From: Marvinbryantia formatexigens DSM 14469
GTDB lineage: Bacteria; Bacillota; Clostridia; Lachnospirales; Lachnospiraceae
Assembly: GCF_025148285.1 (NCBI RefSeq)
Contig: NZ_CP102268.1
Coordinates: forward strand, 2,335,001-2,399,000
Direction: 5' to 3'
DNA: 64,000 bases
The notes under the pieces were generated by a model, which saw only the letters and a program-made list of their open reading frames with translations, did no database searches and was not told where the DNA came from. How positions within the stretch are numbered: the first letter of the stretch is position 1; every line of letters starts with the position of its first letter. The position numbers were made by a program, and so were the translations under genes. This document shows, piece after piece, positions 8,195-15,171 of the stretch.

Positions 8195-10057
8195 TCAGCA
8201 GATTCCAACACGGTATCTTACCCGCGCAAATGCAATTTCATCGTCGGGGCGGATTTTAACCGGTTCTTTGATTGCAAGCCGCTGACCGTTTAAAAAGGTG
8301 CCATTTGTGGAATTCATATCGCAGAGGTAATAGTCTTTGCCGTATCGCTGGATTCTGGCATGGACACGGCTTACGGAAGAATGCTCCAGTACAATATCAG
8401 ACTGCGAGGGCAGCTTTCCGACGATATAGCTGTCATTTTCCAGGACGATACCGTCCTTGCGGCGCGGGTCTGCGCTGACGAGAACGAGATGCGGCTCGTA
8501 GTCGCCGTTTTCTTCGCAGAGGACGCCGGTATCGCCAAGCCGGCGTCTCCGCTCATTATCTGCCGAAGAAACCGCGGCGCCGTATGCGCGCGCAGAAGCA
8601 TAAGCAGGACGCTCAGAGACCCCGGAGGAATCGTATGCCGGATACTCTGGGGAGTGCGCAGAAGCATAAGCAGGGCGCTCAGAGACCCCGGAGGAATCAT
8701 ACATCGGATACCCTGAGGAGCGGGCAGAAGCATAAGCAGGACGTTCCAAGACCCCGGAGGAATCATACGTCGGATACTCTGAGGAGCGGGCAGAGGCATA
8801 GGCAGGGCGCTCTGAAAAGCCTGTATATGAATTTTTCGGATGCCTGTTTTCTGCAAAGTGAGGGACCTCTTCATAATAGGGCTCTTCCTGGAAATCTTCC
8901 ATTGCCTTTGCGAGGGCTTTGTCTTTTTGCTTTTCTTTCTTTTTCTTCTTTTTTTCTTCCAGAGAAAGACCGTAAGCGAGCAGTCCCGCCAGAAGAAAGA
9001 TAATACCGCCAATCTGCGTGGTGTCCAGCTTCCAGAGCCACATGGCGACCAGCGCAAGAAAAAGGGCAAATCCAAAGCAGACAATAAGAAAAACGCGGCT
9101 GGAGGGATTTGCGTCGTCAGCTTGTTTCTCCGCCGAAGACTTTTTCTCATGCTTTGTCTTTTTCGGCTTTTCCGCTTTTTTATCAGATACCTTGTTTCTG
9201 CCGGCACCAGCGGCGGACTTCTTTGCATCCGGAAATCCGGAACCGGTATTTTTTCGGCTGCCGGTTGGGCGCAGGGCTTCTTCATCAGAGGCAGCATACC
9301 GGGAAGAACCTTTGCGCGGAGCACCCTCATAGGGCTCCGGGCGTACAGTATATCCGGCGGAGCCCTTACGGGGAGCGTCTTCATAAGATTTCTGGCGGAC
9401 GGAGTATCCGGCAGAACCTTTGCGCGGAGTATTTTCTGAGGTATCCGGGGCATATTCCGGAATATCCGGCGGCAGGGCGGAACCATCATATTCCGGTGGT
9501 ACTGTATCTGCAGCTTCCGGTCTGCCTGCTTCCTGGAGCAGCTTTTCCAGACTGTAATTTTCGATGCGCGCCTTCCGGTAAATTTCATAGCCGGAGAGGA
9601 CCGCAGAGCTGTCATTCTGGTCCAGGTGCTCAAGCAGATAAGCTGTCAGCTCGCGGAAGGACTGCAGCAAATCGCCCTGGTATCCCGGAAGATAGCAGAA
9701 ATACGGTTCTCTGGTCTCGATATCCATGTAAATCATGTCCGGCTTCAGAACAATCCGGTCGACATCCAGAAGGTACTTCTTTACTTCTTTCAGAGCGCGG
9801 TACAAGCCTCGCAGAAGCGCGCGGATATCGGCGGAGTTCAGACTGCGGCTGCCGTAAATATGTTCCATAGACTGACGCGAGGTAATGTCATAGAAAAAAT
9901 GGCTCTGGCAGTTAATTTTTTTCAGACTGCAGGGCAGCAGGCCGCGGATATGATTTTCTGTCAGCATACGGATGCGGTAATCGTCCTCATATCCGGCGGC
10001 TGTTAAATCCGGGACCATGTAATTGTGCGTCATATCGCGTTTGTATGAAATAGTCAT
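8195..10057 (-). CDS. DUF6382/FHA-domain membrane protein of the Tad locus
   Basis: A 620-residue protein. Residues 1-170 form a DUF6382-like domain. About 200-250 hold three 18-residue repeats around PRKGSAGY, two membrane helices lie at about 319-362 flanked by Lys-rich stretches, and about 414-488 hold 22-residue repeats around RPAYASARSS. Residues 536-605 form an FHA domain with SSVSRVHARI and NSTNGTFLNG, the usual phosphothreonine-binding signature. It is the last gene of the pilus operon and overlaps the TadE stop by 4 bases (ATGA). A scaffold role reading Ser/Thr phosphorylation at the pilus machine is an inference. RBS GAGGAAGAGAG is well placed. Confidence 0.85.
   Translation of the reverse strand: MTISYKRDMTHNYMVPDLTAAGYEDDYRIRMLTENHIRGLLPCSLKKINCQSHFFYDITSRQSMEHIYGSRSLNSADIRALLRGLYRALKEVKKYLLDVDRIVLKPDMIYMDIETREPYFCYLPGYQGDLLQSFRELTAYLLEHLDQNDSSAVLSGYEIYRKARIENYSLEKLLQEAGRPEAADTVPPEYDGSALPPDIPEYAPDTSENTPRKGSAGYSVRQKSYEDAPRKGSAGYTVRPEPYEGAPRKGSSRYAASDEEALRPTGSRKNTGSGFPDAKKSAAGAGRNKVSDKKAEKPKKTKHEKKSSAEKQADDANPSSRVFLIVCFGFALFLALVAMWLWKLDTTQIGGIIFLLAGLLAYGLSLEEKKKKKKEKQKDKALAKAMEDFQEEPYYEEVPHFAENRHPKNSYTGFSERPAYASARSSEYPTYDSSGVLERPAYASARSSGYPMYDSSGVSERPAYASAHSPEYPAYDSSGVSERPAYASARAYGAAVSSADNERRRRLGDTGVLCEENGDYEPHLVLVSADPRRKDGIVLENDSYIVGKLPSQSDIVLEHSSVSRVHARIQRYGKDYYLCDMNSTNGTFLNGQRLAIKEPVKIRPDDEIAFARVRYRVGIC
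8592..8815 (-). repeat. 66-bp in-frame tandem repeat in the FHA protein gene
   Basis: Units start at 8592, 8658 and 8724, with a partial unit from 8790; each encodes 22 residues (SERPAYASARSS, then EYPxYDSSGV). Copies differ at only a few bases, so the array is young and likely variable between strains. The encoded segment is rich in Ser, Tyr, Ala and Pro and lies between the membrane helices and the FHA domain. Confidence 0.93.
9306..9449 (-). repeat. 54-bp in-frame tandem repeat in the FHA protein gene
   Basis: Units begin at 9306, 9360 and 9414 (last one partial) and encode 18-residue blocks of the type APRKGSAGYTVRPEPYEG. This is a second array, distinct from the 66-bp one, in the linker before the membrane helices. 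It is basic, with repeated PRKGS, a plausible Ser phosphorylation context. Confidence 0.88.
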
Positions 10058-10515
10058 TCTCTCTTCCTCCTGAGGGCATTTATTACTTTCGAGGCTCCGC
10101 GGATTTTCTGTATGCGCCGGGAGGGGCGCTCCAGACTGAGGGTAACACCGGACCGGATAACGGATGCAGATTGTCCGAAAAAGGGGAGCGTCAGACCGGG
10201 AAAGGAAAAAGTACCTTTGTATGTTACCGCAATCTGGCGCGTACCCTCGGAGGCGCTGGCGGAAATGTCATGTGTGCCAAGCGTCCTGCCTGCAATCAGC
10301 TTCTGGGCGGCAGTCTGGGCGTCGAGGCTGTTATCGTCAGCGTGCAGGCTTGCACAGGCGGCTGTTTCATGCGCGGCGCACTGCAGAAAGCTGCGGTCGT
10401 GCAGAAAAAATCCCATATAAATAATTCCGACCAGAAGCGGAAGGAGAATCCCCATCAAAAGAGAGGCTTCGATAGTATAACTTCCGGAAAGAACATGATT
10501 TTTTTGTGTTGTCAT
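10054..10515 (-). CDS. TadE-like pseudopilin
   Basis: About 153 residues with one N-terminal membrane helix directly after a short basic-polar leader: GSYTIEASLLMGILLP. This matches TadE/TadG-like proteins, in which a prepilin peptidase cuts before a hydrophobic segment and a conserved Glu follows. The rest is an extracellular domain with few landmarks. ATG 10515 has TGGAG 7 bases upstream; an ATG at 10527 is an alternative. It lies between the prepilin peptidase and FHA genes. A small GC hairpin (GCCGCC/GGCGGC, 10530-10549) precedes it. Confidence 0.82.
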   Translation of the reverse strand: MTTQKNHVLSGSYTIEASLLMGILLPLLVGIIYMGFFLHDRSFLQCAAHETAACASLHADDNSLDAQTAAQKLIAGRTLGTHDISASASEGTRQIAVTYKGTFSFPGLTLPFFGQSASVIRSGVTLSLERPSRRIQKIRGASKVINALRRKRE

Positions 10516-10603
10516 ATAAATCTCCATTCCGCCGCCTTTCAGTTGGCGGCATAAATTTGATTTCCGCGGGCAATGAACCGGGTGAACGTAGAGGAATGCG
10601 CAA

Positions 10604-11146
10604 TCAGAAAATACTGACGGCGAGCCACAGCAGATATCCGGCAAGCAGATAAGGAACGAACGGCAGCCTCTTTTTGCGACCGGCTTTTCTGACCGCGATA
10701 TAAAAAAGGGACACCGGAGAGAGGAGTAGCAGGGCGGTCAGAAAAATTCCTGTTCCGGCGGAAAATCCCAGGTACAGTCCGATAACAAGCAGAACAACGC
10801 CGTCGCCGTATCCGATTTCCTGCCGTGTGATCCATGCCGCAGCCAGCAGAAAGACACCGGGCAGCATTCCGGCAAGGCAGGACAGAAGCAAAGAGGTCAG
10901 TGCACCTGCCCCGCCGGAAAGCGTGTGGCATAACCCGCCGGCAAAGCCGGATGGGAGTATGTCTGACGAAATAGCTGCATTGCTGATATGGACAAAGCAT
11001 TCTGCCGCCAGACGCAGAAGTATGCCGGAGCCTGCGGCATACAGTGCCGGGCGCAGCGGGACTGTCCTGGTTTTTATATCCCGGATGGCGGCAGCCGCCA
11101 GGTATAGCAGTAAAATGGTTTCTAAGACCCTCCGCATTTGGAGCAT
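10604..11146 (-). CDS. Prepilin peptidase, A24 family (TadV/CpaA-like)
   Basis: A polytopic membrane aspartic protease of about 180 residues. Both catalytic Asp motifs are visible: IRDIKTRTVP near residue 22, and the GxGD-type motif IGYGDG in the second half. It lacks the N-terminal methyltransferase and zinc domain of PilD, which fits the short TadV type. It should process the Flp pilin and TadE-like pseudopilins of the same operon. Start: ATG 11146 has GGAGGG 9 bases upstream; ATG 11155 abuts that site and is less likely. The gene overlaps the end of the preceding TadE-like gene. Confidence 0.9.
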   Translation of the reverse strand: MLQMRRVLETILLLYLAAAAIRDIKTRTVPLRPALYAAGSGILLRLAAECFVHISNAAISSDILPSGFAGGLCHTLSGGAGALTSLLLSCLAGMLPGVFLLAAAWITRQEIGYGDGVVLLVIGLYLGFSAGTGIFLTALLLLSPVSLFYIAVRKAGRKKRLPFVPYLLAGYLLWLAVSIF

Positions 11147-12132
11147 GCTCTCCATCCCTCCAGTTCTGACAGGGGAACGTGCATCAGCGTTCGCTTTAAG
11201 CCGCTGCAGCTTAAAGAGGAATGATAGCTCGTCCCGTAGTCGGTGATAAATACGTTTGCGCCGCTTCCACTGCAGCGTTCGCAGGCAGTATATCTGGCTC
11301 CCGATTTGTTTCGCAGGCTGCGAACCTCATCTCTGCTGACACTTTTTATCGAAAGCTTAATATGTGTGCAGTTCTCATCCTTGTGATATACATTACCGGT
11401 TGCCGTTACAATTACGGTTTCTTCTTCGGTCTCTTCGCCGGAGCTGTCTGCATCGGAGCTTCCATTTCCGTCCCGGCCGGTCCACGCACGGACACGCGCG
11501 CGGAGCGCGGACTTCAGAGCGGGAACAGGCATCGGCGTATAGGTGTTTTTAACACTGTAGGTGACGGCAAGGTCGATGATGTCATCCTTCATAAAAGAAG
11601 ATTTCCACAGATGAAGTGTACCGTCGTCCCCGGAGAAGGAGGCTTTGCGCTCAATGCTGTTTTTGGCATATGCGGCGGAGATTCCGCCGGTGAGCAAATC
11701 CGCGGCGACGCCTTCTCCGGCGGAAACGCCGAGTTCGCGGATATAGGCGTAAGCCGCCATATCCTTTGCTGTATCCTGCATACCGGCGAGGACTGCGCTT
11801 GAAACAGTAATTACTTTGAAAAACTGCATGATTGCCAGCATGGCGAATAAAAACCACGGGAGCACGCAGGCGGCTTCCAGTGTCATGCTTCCGGAAACAG
11901 TCTCCCGGCCGCTTCCGGGTGACCTTCTGCAGCTTTGGCGCCTCTCAGAAGCTGGTATGTTGCGGCTTCCAGAGACAACCAGGGGCATTCTGTGTTTCCG
12001 GGAGGCGCCGGAAAATGCCCTTTCGCGCGCAGATATATCCTGGATTTCTCCTGCCGGGAGAGAATCTATATCCTTTCTGTAATTTTTTTGCATTTGTTGT
12101 ATAGCAGATAATATCTTTAACGGAAAGAGCAT
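11122..12132 (-). CDS. TadE-like pseudopilin with C-terminal Ada-like zinc-binding repeats
   Basis: About 336 residues. A basic leader of about 80 residues precedes the pilin-like segment SGSMTLEAACVLPWFLFAML. After an extracellular region and an acidic Ser/Asp/Glu linker come two copies of a small motif: YH-x4-C then C-x2-C (YHKDENC with CERC; YHSSLSC with CSKC). This resembles the zinc ribbon of Ada-type domains. A TadE protein ending in two such modules is unusual and may bind metal or DNA outside the cell; that is speculation. Start ATG 12132 is set by AAGGAGGT at 12141-12148; a longer frame to 12162 lacks an RBS. Confidence 0.84.
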   Translation of the reverse strand: MLFPLKILSAIQQMQKNYRKDIDSLPAGEIQDISARERAFSGASRKHRMPLVVSGSRNIPASERRQSCRRSPGSGRETVSGSMTLEAACVLPWFLFAMLAIMQFFKVITVSSAVLAGMQDTAKDMAAYAYIRELGVSAGEGVAADLLTGGISAAYAKNSIERKASFSGDDGTLHLWKSSFMKDDIIDLAVTYSVKNTYTPMPVPALKSALRARVRAWTGRDGNGSSDADSSGEETEEETVIVTATGNVYHKDENCTHIKLSIKSVSRDEVRSLRNKSGARYTACERCSGSGANVFITDYGTSYHSSLSCSGLKRTLMHVPLSELEGWRACSKCGGS

Positions 12133-12151
12133 TTTTAGGCACCTCCTTATG

Positions 12152-13681
12152 TCAGTATGCAAAGCTTCCCGAAGCGTGGTAAGCGGTTGTGGTCGTGCCT
12201 GCTTTTAAAAATGCGGCAGGCACCCGCAGAAACAGCGGCGGAATGGTAAAGTCAGCTTCTGCCTGTATTTTACAGATTGCATGGTCCGCGCGGAAAGCGG
12301 CGGTCGCCGGACGGGAATTCATATAGCCCTCTATCAGGTCGAGAGCGCGCATCGGATACTTTCCGGAGCTGCCCAGCGTAAATAAAATCTGCAGATAGGC
12401 ATCGTAGCTGAGACCTTCTTTGCAGGAGCCGTCTGTCTGTTCCAGGATCTGCCAGAGACCGGGGATGGAGGTCAGCGCAAGCCGCCAGGTAGAGGCGGAC
12501 TTCAGCACGGGTACCCTGCCGCCGGCAAGCAGCTCCCGGACATCCAGCAGACTTTCCGCGTATGCCCATGCAAGCAGAAGAGCATACGCTGTTACCGTCA
12601 CCAGACCGGGAATGGGCACAGCGCCGACGAGCAGCGCGGCAAGCGCACTGGCGGCTTCCATATTTGCGGCATCACTGGAGAGATAGAGAAAATTTGCGCC
12701 CTCTCTCAAAAGCAGCAGACGTGTGACAACACTTTTCAAATTGCTTTCATCGCTGCTTTTTCCGCACAGAATGTATTCCAGCTCATAGTCCAGCACACCG
12801 TTCTTTTCGCTGTCCGTAAACAGGGAGAAGCGCTCAAACAGATATTGCTGGAAAAGCAGGTCAGCCGTGAGACCGCTGTACTTTTTTTCCACTGGAAGAT
12901 TTCCACTCTGGTTTGTCCGCTTTGAAGGAACAGAGGAGGAAAGCTTTTTCTGTGAGATTACGCTTTTATCCTTCAGCACTAGACCGAAGATGCCTTCCTT
13001 TTTCAGCCTGCGGACGACGCTAAGCGGGTTCTGCGATTCCGGAATGGCAGGCAGCGCTTCTGTTTCGGGCGGAATTTCCCCCTCCGGCAGCTCCGCTTTC
13101 TTTTGTTCTTCAAGCTGCTTTTGGGCCTCTTCCATCTGCTGTAAGCTCTGGGAGACCGTTTTATCGCTGTTCGTGTAAAGCTCACCGGCATTTTCAAGCC
13201 GGTTTCCGTCCTTCATCCGTTCCAGCCAGGCGCTGATAAATTCCGTACCGAGATTTTCGTGCATAAAAGCGACTGCCTGCTGATAAAAAGCGGCGCCCTT
13301 TTCATCGGTTGCATGCGTGGTTCCGGTAATTTCCGCGCTCGTCATATCCAGACGGAAAAAGTCGGACTGACGGATGAGAAGTTCTTTATTGGGAGAAACA
13401 TTGTACTCCATATATTCCTGCAGAGTCTGGCTGAGTTTTTCCTGGCTGAAGGAACCGCTTCCGGCGGCGCCGTCCAGGAAAAATACATCGTAGCGCTCCA
13501 GCAGCGCGCGCTCAAATTCGCCCATGACGGAAAACATCCCCATATCCAGCGCGGAAGCAGCTTTTGCCCGGCACCCTTCTATCCTTGCCGATTCCACGGC
13601 AGTACAGAGAAGGGAAAAAAACAGGACACATATGAGACTGAGAAAAACTGAAATTGCCCCTTCTCCGTAATACCGTTTCAT
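12152..13681 (-). CDS. DUF5702-like pilus-associated protein
   Basis: 509 residues. The N-terminal GEGAISVFLSLICVLFFSLL looks like a pseudopilin-type leader and helix, followed by AVESARIEGCRAKAASALDMG as in DUF5702 proteins of clostridial Tad loci. A Glu/Gln/Lys-rich coiled coil lies near residues 170-200, and a hydrophobic stretch (LAALLVGAVPIPGLVTVTAY) near 350. The function is unknown; a TadG-like role in pilus assembly is a reasonable guess. It sits directly behind the Flp pilin gene, with an AGGAGGT ribosome binding site. Confidence 0.82.
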   Translation of the reverse strand: MKRYYGEGAISVFLSLICVLFFSLLCTAVESARIEGCRAKAASALDMGMFSVMGEFERALLERYDVFFLDGAAGSGSFSQEKLSQTLQEYMEYNVSPNKELLIRQSDFFRLDMTSAEITGTTHATDEKGAAFYQQAVAFMHENLGTEFISAWLERMKDGNRLENAGELYTNSDKTVSQSLQQMEEAQKQLEEQKKAELPEGEIPPETEALPAIPESQNPLSVVRRLKKEGIFGLVLKDKSVISQKKLSSSVPSKRTNQSGNLPVEKKYSGLTADLLFQQYLFERFSLFTDSEKNGVLDYELEYILCGKSSDESNLKSVVTRLLLLREGANFLYLSSDAANMEAASALAALLVGAVPIPGLVTVTAYALLLAWAYAESLLDVRELLAGGRVPVLKSASTWRLALTSIPGLWQILEQTDGSCKEGLSYDAYLQILFTLGSSGKYPMRALDLIEGYMNSRPATAAFRADHAICKIQAEADFTIPPLFLRVPAAFLKAGTTTTAYHASGSFAY

Positions 13682-13698
13682 ATCGTACCTCCTACTGT

Positions 13699-13869
13699 TT
13701 AAATGCTGTTGCTCTGACTGACGATTTTCTTGAAAATGTTGTTTACCACACTGGTAAGCTGACTTTTGAAGATGATGACCAGACCTATCAGAACTACAAT
13801 GATAAGAATGATTTCGACGGTGCTGATACCATCCTCCTCTTCATAAAGTCTTCTGAAAAACTGCTTCAT
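13699..13869 (-). CDS. flp: Flp-family type IVb pilin
   Basis: A 56-residue prepilin. The short charged leader MKQFFRRLYEEEDG is cut after Gly14, leaving ISTVEIILIIVVLIG with the conserved Glu at position 5 of the mature protein, then a short polar tail. This is the major pilin of a Tad apparatus. The start is fixed by AAGGAGGTG directly upstream; the longer frame to 13971 is spurious. First gene of the operon, driven by a near-perfect promoter at 14139-14167 through a leader of about 265 nt. Confidence 0.93.
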   Translation of the reverse strand: MKQFFRRLYEEEDGISTVEIILIIVVLIGLVIIFKSQLTSVVNNIFKKIVSQSNSI

Positions 13870-14138
13870 AATGGACACCTCCTTTCTGATAAGTGGTAAC
13901 TGCCTGTCTGCGCGTATCTGATTCTGATATTTGCCGCAGAACAGGACAGCTACAATAAATGAGCTCCACACCGGGGCATATGCTGATTTTGCCGCTTATG
14001 CGGCGCTGATCCCGCAAAGCGGGACTTTTTAGCGCGAGAGGGACCTGTCATGTGCAGACCGTGCGCTGTATAAATTTTCTCCCATATACACAGGGTTTGA
14101 TGCCGAACTGGCGGAACTCAGATGATTAGAATGATTGT
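13870..14138 (-). other. Long 5' leader of the pilus operon with stacked hairpins
   Basis: About 265 nt lie between the pilus promoter and the Flp start, with no credible gene. Two GC hairpins stand side by side: GCCGC/GCGGC (13991-14004) and CCCGC/GCGGG (14011-14023). The second is followed on the plus strand by ACTTTTT (14024-14030), so it could also terminate plus-strand transcripts. I looked for a cyclic-di-GMP riboswitch and could not recognise its conserved core. Confidence 0.45.
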
Positions 14139-14167
14139 ATTATATATGATTTGAGAATAAATGTCAA
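14139..14167 (-). promoter_or_regulatory. Consensus sigma-A promoter of the Flp/Tad operon
   Basis: On the minus strand a perfect TTGACA (14162-14167) is 17 bp from a perfect TATAAT (14139-14144). A consensus match of this quality predicts strong basal transcription, probably controlled later in the leader. Confidence 0.88.
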
Positions 14168-14202
14168 TAGTTTGCGATGAAGAAAAATAAAAAACATTTT
14201 TG

Positions 14203-14231
14203 TTGCTATTTCGGGAAATTTTATTTATACT
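14203..14231 (+). promoter_or_regulatory. Putative sigma-A promoter of mtnN
   Basis: TTGCTA (14203-14208) and TATACT (14226-14231) are spaced by 17 bp, about 80 bases before mtnN. It diverges from the pilus promoter 36 bp away. Confidence 0.6.
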
Positions 14232-14310
14232 AAAAGAAGAAAAAAACGGCTGCATGTGCGCGGATATCCGGCGGAGGCAGACCGATATGAAAGGATACAG
14301 ATAATATATT

Positions 14311-15012
14311 ATGAAGAAAATAGGCATTATCGGAGCAATGGAAGTAGAGGTTGCACAGCTGAAGGCAACGATGTGGCAGCAGCGCATGGTGACGCGCGCA
14401 AAGATGAATTTCCTGGAGGGAATCCTGGAGGACCATGCGGTAGTTGTGGTAAAGAGCGGCATTGGAAAGGTAAACGCGGCAGTCTGCGCGCAGATTCTGG
14501 CGGATGAATTTGACGTGGATGTGATTATAAATACGGGAATAGCAGGCTCGCTGAAATCGGATATCAATATCGGAGACATTGTGATTTCCACGGATGTGGT
14601 CCATCATGATATGGAAGCCTGCGGTTTTGGATATCCGGCAGGGCAGGTACCGCAGATGGAGGTATTTTCCTTCAAAGCGGATGAAAAGCTGCGTGCGGCG
14701 GCGAAGGAGGTCTGCCAGAGAGTAAACCCGGAAATCCAGGTCTTTGAGGGAAGAATTGTGAGCGGCGACCAGTTTATCTGCGACAGGGAAACCAAAAACC
14801 GGCTGGCGGATACCTTCGGGGGTTACTGCGCAGAGATGGAGGGCGCGGCTATCGGACACACTGCGTACTTAAACAACATTCCGTTTGTCATCATCCGGGC
14901 AATTTCTGATAAAGCGGACGACAGCGCCAGCATGGATTACGAAGTTTTTGAAAAAATGGCGGTGGAGCACAGCGTGCGTCTGGTGTGCGGCTTTGTGCGG
15001 AAGCTGGACTAG
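14311..15012 (+). CDS. mtnN: 5'-methylthioadenosine/S-adenosylhomocysteine nucleosidase
   Basis: 233 residues, the usual length. It splits the glycosidic bond of methylthioadenosine and S-adenosylhomocysteine, recycling methyl-donor by-products and starting the route to autoinducer-2. The N-terminus MKKIGIIGAMEVEV carries the catalytic Glu (Glu11), and SDKADDSASMDY carries the catalytic Asp (Asp200). The central VNTGIAGS-like loop (INTGIAGSLK) is also present. It is a single gene with its own promoter and a perfect stem terminator, which has been interrupted by a group II intron. The RBS is weak: AAGGA about 15 bases upstream. Confidence 0.96.
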   Translation: MKKIGIIGAMEVEVAQLKATMWQQRMVTRAKMNFLEGILEDHAVVVVKSGIGKVNAAVCAQILADEFDVDVIINTGIAGSLKSDINIGDIVISTDVVHHDMEACGFGYPAGQVPQMEVFSFKADEKLRAAAKEVCQRVNPEIQVFEGRIVSGDQFICDRETKNRLADTFGGYCAEMEGAAIGHTAYLNNIPFVIIRAISDKADDSASMDYEVFEKMAVEHSVRLVCGFVRKLD

Positions 15013-15133
15013 TGTTAGTGTGAAAGCTGTGTTTAGGCTGCATATATGCGGGCAGATACGGATGTCCGTGGGCTTGGTTGCATTCTTTATATGGAAATTG
15101 AAAGTAGATAAAAAAATAAAAGGATAAACATAA

Positions 15134-15169
15134 AAAATGTGCAAATTGCTGATACAATTTGCACATTTT
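15134..15169 (+). terminator. Rho-independent terminator of mtnN
   Basis: A perfect 15-bp stem, 15134-15148 with 15155-15169, has the loop CTGATA. The stem ends in ATTTTC, and the rest of the T-tract (TTTTTGCG) is found only after the group II intron at 17034, so the intron splits the terminator tail. Confidence 0.9.
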
Positions 15170-15171
15170 CT

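Noticed and set aside
8371-9633. 420-codon minus-strand frame overlapping the FHA gene
   Set aside because: It is an alternate frame kept open by the tandem repeats and low-complexity codons; the FHA frame has the domain signatures.
13870-14138. Cyclic-di-GMP riboswitch in the pilus leader
   Set aside because: Expected by analogy with surface-structure genes, but the conserved core of class I or II could not be found by eye.
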